The position numbers and the translations under genes were made by a program. Below the pieces are notes generated by a model. The model was given only the letters and a program-made list of their open reading frames with translations, had not been told where the DNA came from and made no database searches. DNA of 64,000 nucleotides from Solirubrobacteraceae bacterium. Lineage in GTDB: Bacteria; Actinomycetota; Thermoleophilia; Solirubrobacterales; Solirubrobacteraceae. Below, in pieces: positions 40,697-47,357 of this stretch (within the stretch, counting starts at the first letter, position 1; every line of letters begins with the position of its first letter). The DNA is taken from positions 62,001 through 126,000 of the forward strand of contig JAPSGI010000002.1 of NCBI GenBank assembly GCA_031177685.1. The letters run 5' to 3'.

Positions 40697-41092
40697 CTAG
40701 CTCAGCCGGTTCTCGATCCCCATGGGCGCCGGCCCGGCGTCGGGTGACTCCGGCGCGCGGGCCTCCGGGGGCTGCTCGACGCCCAGCGCCTGCGCCAGCT
40801 CGCCGGACTCGTACATCTCCGTGACGATGTCGCAGCCGCCGACCAGCTCGCGGTCCACGAACAGCTGGGGGATCGTCGGCCAGTTGGAGATCTCCGACAG
40901 CTCCTGGCGGATGCGCGGGTCGGGCAGGATGTCGACCGCGGCGAACGGCGCGCCCAGCTCCTGCAGCGCGGCCACCGTGCGGGCGGAGAACCCGCACGCC
41001 GGCTGGTCGGGCGTCCCCTTCATGAAGAGGATCACGGGGTGCTCGTCGATCGCCTGCTGGATGGCGTCGCGGATGGGATTGGTCTCGGTCAT
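40697..41092 (-). CDS. Monothiol CGFS glutaredoxin (Grx4/GrxD type)
   Basis: 131 residues. The active site CGFS occurs in PDQPACGFSARTVAAL near residue 33, preceded by VILFMKGTPDQ; the glutathione/cluster motifs WPTIPQLFVDRELVGGCDIV follow. CGFS glutaredoxins bind a [2Fe-2S] cluster between two subunits or with BolA and deliver it to targets. The BolA gene is directly upstream and overlaps by ATGA, which supports that complex. The Pro/Ala-rich C-terminal 25 residues are extra. Confidence 0.93.
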   Translation of the reverse strand: MTETNPIRDAIQQAIDEHPVILFMKGTPDQPACGFSARTVAALQELGAPFAAVDILPDPRIRQELSEISNWPTIPQLFVDRELVGGCDIVTEMYESGELAQALGVEQPPEARAPESPDAGPAPMGIENRLS

Positions 41093-41319
41093 TCGGAAGC
41101 CCTCGTAGTGATGGACAGAGCGTGGATCGGCCCGCCCACCTCGTCGCCGAACACGTCGTAGACGAGGCGATGCTGCTCTATGCGGCTCTTGCCCGCGAAC
41201 GCGGAGGAGATAACGGTGGCGCGGAAGTGATCGCCGCCGCCGTTGAGGTCGACCACGTCGGCCTTGGCGTCCGGGATGGTGGCCTCGATGCGCTGCTTGA
41301 GCTCCTCCGCGGTGGGCAC
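41089..41319 (-). CDS. BolA-family protein
   Basis: 76 residues with a full BolA domain: MPTAEELKQRIEATIPDAKADVVDLNGGGDHFRATVISSAFAGKSRIEQHRLVYDVFG. It has the conserved His residues used in cluster binding (DHF and QHR). BolA partners CGFS glutaredoxins in iron-sulfur handling, and here the glutaredoxin gene overlaps by ATGA. The GTG start at 41319 has TAACCT six bases upstream, so the mRNA may be leaderless. Divergent from the HesB/ErpA-like gene. Confidence 0.93.
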   Translation of the reverse strand: MPTAEELKQRIEATIPDAKADVVDLNGGGDHFRATVISSAFAGKSRIEQHRLVYDVFGDEVGGPIHALSITTRASE

Positions 41320-41325
41320 GCCTAC

Positions 41326-41331
41326 AGGTTA
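41326..41331 (-). promoter_or_regulatory. Candidate -10 (TAACCT) of the bolA-grx operon
   Basis: On the minus strand TAACCT ends 6 bases before the GTG at 41319. It is one of a back-to-back pair with TACACT at 41352-41357 in the 48-base gap. Confidence 0.45.
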
Positions 41332-41351
41332 GCGACGCCGGAAGGGGCCGC

Positions 41352-41357
41352 TACACT
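41352..41357 (+). promoter_or_regulatory. Candidate -10 (TACACT) of the HesB/ErpA-like gene
   Basis: TACACT ends 10 bases before the ATG at 41368, giving a leader of only a few bases. It faces away from the bolA hexamer at 41326-41331. Confidence 0.45.
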
Positions 41358-41367
41358 TGATGAAGCG

Positions 41368-41721
41368 ATGATCAAGCTCACCGACAAGGGCGCCGAGAAG
41401 GTCCACGAGTTCCTGGCCTCGCAGCAGTCGCAGGTCGAGACCGCCGGCCTGCGCGTCGGCGTGCGCGGCGGGGGCTGCTCGGGCTTCCAGTACGCGCTCG
41501 CCTTCGACGTGCAGCGCGACGGGGACACGGTGTTCGAGAGCCACGGCATCAAGCTCCTCGTCGACACCCAGAGCCTGGCGTACGTGACGGGCGCCGAAGT
41601 CGACTACGTGGACAGCCTCCAGGGCGCCGGCTTCCAGGTCAACAACCCGAACGTCATCGCCTCGTGCGGCTGCGGGTCCTCCTTCCGCGTCCGCGACGAG
41701 GAAGAGGTCTCCGCGGTCTGA
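41368..41721 (+). CDS. A-type iron-sulfur carrier (HesB/IscA/ErpA-like)
   Basis: 117 residues. LTDKGAEKVHEFLASQ starts the domain; the three cluster cysteines are present in GVRGGGCSGFQYALAF (about residue 37) and NVIASCGCGSSFRV (about residues 101-103). It receives or delivers Fe-S clusters during maturation. It is divergent from bolA-grx, which belong to the same pathway, so the three genes probably respond together. The end overlaps the possible early start of the lipoprotein gene that follows. Confidence 0.95.
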   Translation: MIKLTDKGAEKVHEFLASQQSQVETAGLRVGVRGGGCSGFQYALAFDVQRDGDTVFESHGIKLLVDTQSLAYVTGAEVDYVDSLQGAGFQVNNPNVIASCGCGSSFRVRDEEEVSAV

Positions 41722-42827
41722 GACGCCTGGCGGCCGTGCTGACGGCCGCCGTGCTCCTCTCCGGGTGCGGGGAGGAGGGCCGCGAGCCTTCCGCCTCGCT
41801 CGCGGTCGGACTCACCGAGTTCTCGCCGGCCGCGCTGACGGGTCCGCTCGGACGGGCGCTGCGGCCGCGCTACGCGCGCGTGTACGTGCTGTGGTCGGGC
41901 GTGCAGCGCAGCGCGAGCGCGCGCCTGGACTGGGACGCGCCCGGGACGGCCGGCTTCGGCGTGCGCGAGCAGCTGCGCGCGGCGCGGGACGCCGGCGCCG
42001 AGCCCGTAGTCACGTTCTACTCGACGCCCGCGTGGGCGGCCCAACCGGCGGTCGGCTGCGAGCCGCCGCGCCCCAACGTCAACGCCCGCGCGCCGCGCGC
42101 CGATCGCCTGCCGGCCTACCGGGCGCTCGTCACGGGCTTCCTCGCGATGGCGCGCGCGGAGGGCGTGCGCGTGCGCTACCTCAGCGCCTGGAACGAGCCC
42201 AACAGCGGCCTGTTCCTGGCGCCCCAGCGAGGGACGTGCGCGCCCGGATCGCCCTCGGTGGGCTACGCGCCCTACGCGGCGCTGGTGCGCGAGCTGCGGG
42301 CGGCGCTCGAAGCCGCGCCCGGTGAGCAGGAGATCGTGCTGGGCGAGACGTCGAGCCCCTTCGAGCCGCGGCCCAACATCTCGTCCGCGACCGAGTTCGT
42401 GGAGCGCCTGCCGCGCGACGTGCTGTGCGCGGGGCACGTGTGGGCGCAGCACCAGTACGCCGGCGACGCCGACGGCGTGACCGAGGTGGAGGGGCTGCTG
42501 CGCCGGGTGCCCTGCGCGCCGCGGCGCCTCTGGGTGACCGAGACCGGCGCGGGCGCCCGCCGCCCCGGCGCCGCGATCTCCCGCTCGGCCGTGCGCCGCC
42601 GCGCCGCCTGCCGCGAGCTCGACGCGCTGATGCGCCGCTGGTATCGCGACCCGTGGGTCGAGGTCGCCTTCCAGTACACGCTGCGCGAGGACCCCAACTT
42701 CCCCGTCGGGCTGGCCGCCGTCGCGGGCGCGCCCACGTTCCCCACCTTCGCGCTGTGGCGCGCCTGGGCCGCCCGCGAGCGCCCGACCGACCCGCCGCCG
42801 CCGCTGCCGGCGGCGTGCCGTGCCTAA
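41664..42827 (+). CDS. Lipoprotein with glycoside-hydrolase-like barrel
   Basis: The frame opens at GTG 41664, inside the HesB gene. The most natural signal peptide (RRLAAVLTAAVLLSGC, lipobox LSGC) would begin at CTG 41718, which overlaps the HesB stop (CTGA) and has GAGGAAGAGG upstream; either start is possible. The mature protein, about 350 residues, is a GH-A type barrel: GAEPVVTFYSTPAWA, VRYLSAWNEPNSGLF with a probable acid/base Glu in NEP, and LWVTETGAGARR with a candidate nucleophile Glu. Similar in design to the protein at 4915-6078. Anchored outside the membrane, target glycan unknown. Confidence 0.78.
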   Translation: MRLRVLLPRPRRGRGLRGLRRLAAVLTAAVLLSGCGEEGREPSASLAVGLTEFSPAALTGPLGRALRPRYARVYVLWSGVQRSASARLDWDAPGTAGFGVREQLRAARDAGAEPVVTFYSTPAWAAQPAVGCEPPRPNVNARAPRADRLPAYRALVTGFLAMARAEGVRVRYLSAWNEPNSGLFLAPQRGTCAPGSPSVGYAPYAALVRELRAALEAAPGEQEIVLGETSSPFEPRPNISSATEFVERLPRDVLCAGHVWAQHQYAGDADGVTEVEGLLRRVPCAPRRLWVTETGAGARRPGAAISRSAVRRRAACRELDALMRRWYRDPWVEVAFQYTLREDPNFPVGLAAVAGAPTFPTFALWRAWAARERPTDPPPPLPAACRA

Positions 42828-43474
42828 GCCGGCTCGGCGTCCAGCGAGCGCCAGAGGAAGCGCGCGGCGGTCGAGCGGTACGGGCGCCAGGGCGCCGCGA
42901 TCGACTCCATCTCCGCCGGGCCGGGCAGCTCGTCGAGCGCGTAGACCGTGCGGATCGCGGCGCGCACGCCGAGGTCGCCGACCGGCAGGACGTCGGGGCG
43001 GTCCAGGTGGAAGATCAGGAACATGTGGGCGGTCCACTCGCCGATGCCCTTGACCGCGACCAGCTCGGCGATCACCTCGTCGTCGCGCAGCGCGCCCATG
43101 CGGTCCAGCTCCAGCGAGCCGTCGGTGGCGTGCTCGGCCAGCGAGCGCAGGAACGTCACCTTGGCGCGCGAGAGGCCGATCGCGGCGCGCAGCTCCTCGG
43201 CGTCCTCGGCCAGCACCTCGGCCGGTGCCGGGTAGCGCCCGTCGTAGCGCTCCAGCAGCCGGTCGTTCATCACGCGCGCGACCTTGGCGGACAGCTGCTG
43301 GCCGATGATCGCGCGCACCAGCGCGCCGTAGTGGTCGTCCGGGGAGATCCCGCGCCGTCCGCCGCGCGCGCCCAGCTCGCCCACCGAGTCGATCAGCTCG
43401 CGCAGCACGGGGTCGGACTCGCGCAGGTGAGCCACGGCCCGGTCCAGCCGGGCGGGCCAGCGCCGCGGCGTCAA
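42824..43474 (-). CDS. AlkA-type DNA-3-methyladenine glycosylase (HhH-GPD)
   Basis: 216 residues from a TTG at 43474 that overlaps the upstream stop (TTGA). The hairpin-helix-hairpin reads ELVAVKGIGEWTAHMFLIF (about residue 135), followed by the catalytic Asp in LPVGDLGVRAAIRTVY, and YGALVRAIIGQQLSAKVARVM earlier. It removes alkylated purines from DNA. It is the last gene of an operon with a ferredoxin reductase and HemQ, an odd combination that may reflect oxidative-stress grouping. Converges on the lipoprotein gene with a 4-base overlap. Confidence 0.92.
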   Translation of the reverse strand: MTPRRWPARLDRAVAHLRESDPVLRELIDSVGELGARGGRRGISPDDHYGALVRAIIGQQLSAKVARVMNDRLLERYDGRYPAPAEVLAEDAEELRAAIGLSRAKVTFLRSLAEHATDGSLELDRMGALRDDEVIAELVAVKGIGEWTAHMFLIFHLDRPDVLPVGDLGVRAAIRTVYALDELPGPAEMESIAAPWRPYRSTAARFLWRSLDAEPA

Positions 43475-44538
43475 GCCGACGGCGAGGTCGGGTCGCCCTC
43501 GACGGCGCCGGGCACGCCGGTGTTCGTCGAGTACTTCGGCTGGATCTTCATCTCGGGCCGGATGTGATGGATGGCCTGCGAGATCGCGATCGCCGCCTCG
43601 CCGAACCCCGTGGCGATCAGCTTGAGCTTGCCGTCGAACGTCGTGATGTCGCCGCACGCCCACACGGCGTCCAGGTTGGTCTTCATCAGCGGGTCGACGA
43701 CGATCGCGCCCTTGGAGATCTCCAGGCCCCACTCCTTCAGCGGCCCCAGCGCGGTCTTGAACCCCAGCTGCAGCAGGATCGCGTCCGCCTCCAGCTCGAC
43801 CTCGCGCGACTCGTCCTCGGAGTGGAACAGCCGCACCCGCTCGACGTGCCCGTTGCCCTCGATCGCCTTGATCTGGAACGGCACGTGGAGGTCGATGCGC
43901 CCGCCGGCGTGCGCCTCCATGACCTGCGCCACCGTCGCCTCGTGGGCGCGAAAGCCCTCGCGCCGGTGGACCAGCGAGACGCGCTCGGCCACGTCCAGCA
44001 GGTTGACCACCCAGTCGCAGGCGGAGTCGCCGCCGCCCACGATCAGCACGCGCTTGCCCGCGAACTCCGACTTCTCGCCGACCAGGTAGTACGCGCCGCG
44101 GCCCTCCCACGGGGTCATGTCGTAGCCGGGCAGCTTCTTGGGCTCGAAGGCGCCGTGGCCGCCGGCGATCACGACAGTGCGCGAGCGCAGGTCGCCCTTG
44201 TCGGTGTGCAGGACGACGAGGCCGTCCTCCCAGGAGATGCGCTGCGCGGTCGTCTCCAAATGCACCGGCACGTCGAACTGCTCCAGCGTCTGCCGGCGCA
44301 TCAGCTCCACCAGCTCCTTGGCCAGGACGCGCGGGTGGCCGGGCACGTCGAAGATCCACTTCTCCGGATACAGCGCGGTCAGCTGCCCGCCGAGGTCGGG
44401 CAGCGAGTCGATCACCCGCGAGCTCGCCTCGCGCATGCCGGCCCAGAAGGCGGCGCTGAGGCCCACGGGCCCGGCACCGATGACCGTGACGTCGCGAACC
44501 TCGTCGAAGTCGTCAGTCAGCTCGCTGCGCTCGCTCAC
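43471..44538 (-). CDS. Thioredoxin-reductase-like ferredoxin-NADP(+) reductase (YumC type)
   Basis: 355 residues from a GTG at 44538. FAD motif VIGAGPVGLSAAFWAGMRE, NADP motif LIVGGGDSACDWVVNLL near residue 160 and C-terminal FAD motif WACGDITTFDGKLKLI. The CxxC disulfide of true thioredoxin reductases is absent, which places it with ferredoxin/flavodoxin-NADP reductases. It overlaps HemQ (GTGA) and the glycosylase (TTGA), so all three are coupled. It may supply electrons to heme or Fe-S steps; partner unproven. Confidence 0.9.
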   Translation of the reverse strand: MSERSELTDDFDEVRDVTVIGAGPVGLSAAFWAGMREASSRVIDSLPDLGGQLTALYPEKWIFDVPGHPRVLAKELVELMRRQTLEQFDVPVHLETTAQRISWEDGLVVLHTDKGDLRSRTVVIAGGHGAFEPKKLPGYDMTPWEGRGAYYLVGEKSEFAGKRVLIVGGGDSACDWVVNLLDVAERVSLVHRREGFRAHEATVAQVMEAHAGGRIDLHVPFQIKAIEGNGHVERVRLFHSEDESREVELEADAILLQLGFKTALGPLKEWGLEISKGAIVVDPLMKTNLDAVWACGDITTFDGKLKLIATGFGEAAIAISQAIHHIRPEMKIQPKYSTNTGVPGAVEGDPTSPSA

Positions 44539-45230
44539 GACAGCGCCTCGAGGCTCGCCACGGGCTCCCCGTCCAGCGCGCCCAGCGCCCGCTCCACGCT
44601 GCACGACACGCACGTGAAGGTGGGCGTGTCGCGCTTGGTGTAGCGCGAGGACTCGGTGCCCCGCAGCTTGTGCACCAGGTCGAGGAAGTCGCCGGGCTCG
44701 TCCGTCTCGAACGCCACGACGAACTCCTGGTCGTCGAGGCCGAACGAGTAGGACGTGTTGAGGTCCACGCGGGGGAACTCGCGGCCCACGCGGATGTGCT
44801 CGGCCATGATCCGCTGGCGCTCCTCGCCCGGCAGGCCGTACCACTCGCGCGTCTTGACGAACGGGTAGACGAACAGGTACTTCGCGTGGGCGGGGCGGAC
44901 CTCCAGGCGCGACTCGTCGGAGTACTCGGACTCCTTGGTCATCGCCAGGTAGGAGTACGGCGTCTCGCACCACTTCGCCAGCCCGCTCTGCGCGAGGACG
45001 ACGTGGAACTCGTGGATGCGCTCGAGGTTGCGCGCCTGCGAGAGCAGCATGAGGTCGGCGTCGCCGCGCGTCCCCACGAGCGAGAACGCGCGCAGCAGGT
45101 GGCCGTCGGCGAAGTCGGCGCAGGCGGCCGCGAACTCCTGCTTGTCCCGCGCGCGCTGCTCGGCGGGCAGGCGCCGCCAAGCAGGGTCGACCTTGAAGAA
45201 GGTGTACTTGACGAAATGCCGGCCGGACAT
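44535..45230 (-). CDS. hemQ: Coproheme decarboxylase HemQ (chlorite-dismutase family)
   Basis: 231 residues, normal length. Family text: FVKYTFFKVDPAWRRLP, YSYLAMTKESEYSD, and KYLFVYPFVKTREWYGLPGEERQRIMAEHIRVG with the Tyr and Lys of the coproheme site and the His proximal ligand region. FGLDDQEFVVAFETDEPGDFLDLVHKLRGTESSRYT is the standard C-terminal block. It turns coproheme into heme b in the actinobacterial/firmicute pathway. First gene of an operon with the ferredoxin reductase and DNA glycosylase. Its leader contains a GCCCGCG/CGCGGGC hairpin. Confidence 0.93.
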   Translation of the reverse strand: MSGRHFVKYTFFKVDPAWRRLPAEQRARDKQEFAAACADFADGHLLRAFSLVGTRGDADLMLLSQARNLERIHEFHVVLAQSGLAKWCETPYSYLAMTKESEYSDESRLEVRPAHAKYLFVYPFVKTREWYGLPGEERQRIMAEHIRVGREFPRVDLNTSYSFGLDDQEFVVAFETDEPGDFLDLVHKLRGTESSRYTKRDTPTFTCVSCSVERALGALDGEPVASLEALS

Positions 45231-45236
45231 GGAAAT

Positions 45237-45254
45237 GCCCGCGGAGGCGCGGGC
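45237..45254. promoter_or_regulatory. Short hairpin in the hemQ leader
   Basis: GCCCGCG-gagg-CGCGGGC, a perfect 7-bp stem starting 6 bases upstream of the hemQ ATG. It would cover any ribosome-binding site and could modulate translation. Confidence 0.4.
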
Positions 45255-45260
45255 TCGAAA

Positions 45261-45268
45261 AGTATAGT
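45261..45268. promoter_or_regulatory. Overlapping divergent -10 element (AGTATAGT)
   Basis: On the plus strand TATAGT (45263-45268) ends 7 bases before the ATG at 45276. On the minus strand TATACT (45261-45266) precedes hemQ by about 30 bases. The two hexamers share four base pairs, so one site may fire in both directions or the two may exclude each other. Confidence 0.5.
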
Positions 45269-45275
45269 CCCGTCG

Positions 45276-47357
45276 ATGTTCCGGCCCCGCCGAGTCGCGT
45301 TCGCCTGCGCGCTCGGGCTCCTCGCCGTCCTCGCCGTCGCGCTGCCCGCGCCGGCCGCGGGGCAGGAGCCCGCGCGCGCCGTCATAGCGTTCTGGACCGC
45401 CACCCCCGACCAGAACGCCGACCTGTCCGGGCCCGAGAAGCCCGACGAGCCGCGCGACCGCTTCCTGCGCTGGCTGGACTCCCGCCCGGGGCTCTCGCTG
45501 GGGCTGTGGAGCTCGGTGCTGGGTGAGTACCGCGAAGAGCAGGCGCTCCTGGACGTCTCGCAGGGCACCCGCCACACGCTGTCGCTGTACTCGCCGCGCG
45601 ACCCGCTGCGCCTGGACCTGAACCCGGCCACGGGCGTCATCTCGAACTGGGCGCCCACCGTGCGGCGGGCGGACAAGGTGTCCACGACGCTGCGGCCCGG
45701 CCTGCTGGCCCAGTCGATCCCCGGCGGCGCTGGCTTCGCCGGCGTGACCGGCGGCGACACGCGGCCGGCGATCGTGGCGGCCCGCGAGGACGGGCGCGTG
45801 GCGTCGGTCTCGATGGGGCCCGTGGACACGCTGGCCCGCCGCGCGCAGGCGCTGAGCGCGCAGCGCCGCCTGGTGTCGGTCTCCGTGCCGCCCACGCCGG
45901 CGGGGCAGGCGCAGCTGGACGCGCTGATCTCCGCCCGCCGGCCCGGCGAGCTGCTGATGATCGCCCACCTGCCGCCGACGCCGCTGGACCGCGCGCTGAC
46001 CAAGCCCCCGTCGCGCTTCGTCAAGCAGCCGGCCTTCGCCGTGGCGGGGCTGGGGGACGGCGGCGGAAGCATCACGTCGGCGTCCACGCGCCACGACGGC
46101 CTCGTCTCCGCGATCGACGTCCTGCCCACCGTCCTCGAGCACCTCGGCATCGACGTGCCGAACAAGTCGCGCGGGACCGAGATCGAGACCGCCGGGGGGC
46201 GCAGCGCGCAGGAGCTGGAGGACCAGCGGCGCCGCTGGTCGGACGTGCGCAGCGGCCGGCAGTCCGCCTCCTGGCGCGGCGTGATCGCGTTCGCGCTGGT
46301 CATCTTCCTGCTGATCGGCGCGCTGCGCGGGTTCCGCCCCGCCATCGCCCCTTCGCTGCGCATCGGCGCGCTGGGGCTGATGTGGTGGCCGACCGCGGTC
46401 CTGGCCAGCGCGATCGTCGAGCCCTCCACACGGCTGAACGAGACGATCGTGATAGCCGCCGTCTCCATCGCGCTGGCGGCGGTCACGGACCGGCTGGCCC
46501 CGTGGCCGCGCGGCCCCGTCCTGCCGGCCGCGGTCGGCATCGCCGCGTACACCGTCGACCTCGCGCTCGGAGGCCAGCTGCTGACGAACTCGGTCCTGGG
46601 CCCGAGCGTCGCCTTCGGCGCGCGCTTCTTCGGGGTCTCCAACGAGCTGGAGCCCCTGCTGCCGATCCTGCTGCTGTCCGGGCTGGCCGCCGTCATGACC
46701 GGCCGGGAGATCACGCGGCGCACGACGCTGCTGTACGCGCTGTGCGGATTCGTGCTGGCGGTGATCGTGGGCTGGGGCCGCCTGGGCGCGGACGTGGGCG
46801 GCGTCATCACCGTGGGCATGGGCGTCGCGGTGGCGACGCTGGTGATGCTGCCCGGCGGGATCACGCGCCGCGCGCTCGTCGTCACGGCGTGCGTGCCGTT
46901 CCTGGCCATCGGCGGCCTGATCGCGCTCGACCTGCTGCTGTCGGGCTCCGACCACCTGAGCCGCAACCTGGGGCGCTCTGAGGGCGGCGGCGAGCTGTTC
47001 GAGCTCGTGCAGCGGCGCTACGAGCTCGCCTTCCGGGTGCTCAAGAGCGGCCGCACGCCGGCGTACTTCGTCGGCGCCGGGCTGGCCATCTGGTTCGCCT
47101 GGCGCAACCGCGAGTGGCTCTACGGCCAGATCCCGCACCGCGCCTGGTTCGCCGTGCTGATCGGGGGCCTGGCGGCCGGAGTCGCGGGCATGCTGACCAA
47201 CGACTCGGGCCCCGTGCTGCTGGTCAACGCGGTGCTGTCGCTGGCCACGGTGACCGCGTACCTCGTGGCCGGGACCCGGGCGGTCGTGCCGGAGAACGGG
47301 CCGCGGGAGCCGGAGGCGCCGCCGCCGCGCGCCGCGGACCCCGTCCTGACCAGCTGA
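45276..47357 (+). CDS. Large membrane protein with extracytoplasmic phosphatase-like domain, paralog 1
   Basis: 693 residues. A signal segment (ACALGLLAVLAVALPAPAAGQ) is followed by about 320 extracytoplasmic residues, including REEQALLDVSQGTR, GLLAQSIPGGAGFAGVTGG, SVSMGPVDTLARRAQAL and SAIDVLPTVLEHLGIDVPN, the last like the end of alkaline-phosphatase-superfamily domains. About ten membrane spans follow, with motifs GVSNELEPLLPILL, GRLGADVGGVIT and LTNDSGPVLLVNA. I do not recognise the family. It is followed by a paralog with TGATG overlap and a GT4 fusion gene, so a role in an envelope polymer or lipid is plausible. Confidence 0.75.
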   Translation: MFRPRRVAFACALGLLAVLAVALPAPAAGQEPARAVIAFWTATPDQNADLSGPEKPDEPRDRFLRWLDSRPGLSLGLWSSVLGEYREEQALLDVSQGTRHTLSLYSPRDPLRLDLNPATGVISNWAPTVRRADKVSTTLRPGLLAQSIPGGAGFAGVTGGDTRPAIVAAREDGRVASVSMGPVDTLARRAQALSAQRRLVSVSVPPTPAGQAQLDALISARRPGELLMIAHLPPTPLDRALTKPPSRFVKQPAFAVAGLGDGGGSITSASTRHDGLVSAIDVLPTVLEHLGIDVPNKSRGTEIETAGGRSAQELEDQRRRWSDVRSGRQSASWRGVIAFALVIFLLIGALRGFRPAIAPSLRIGALGLMWWPTAVLASAIVEPSTRLNETIVIAAVSIALAAVTDRLAPWPRGPVLPAAVGIAAYTVDLALGGQLLTNSVLGPSVAFGARFFGVSNELEPLLPILLLSGLAAVMTGREITRRTTLLYALCGFVLAVIVGWGRLGADVGGVITVGMGVAVATLVMLPGGITRRALVVTACVPFLAIGGLIALDLLLSGSDHLSRNLGRSEGGGELFELVQRRYELAFRVLKSGRTPAYFVGAGLAIWFAWRNREWLYGQIPHRAWFAVLIGGLAAGVAGMLTNDSGPVLLVNAVLSLATVTAYLVAGTRAVVPENGPREPEAPPPRAADPVLTS

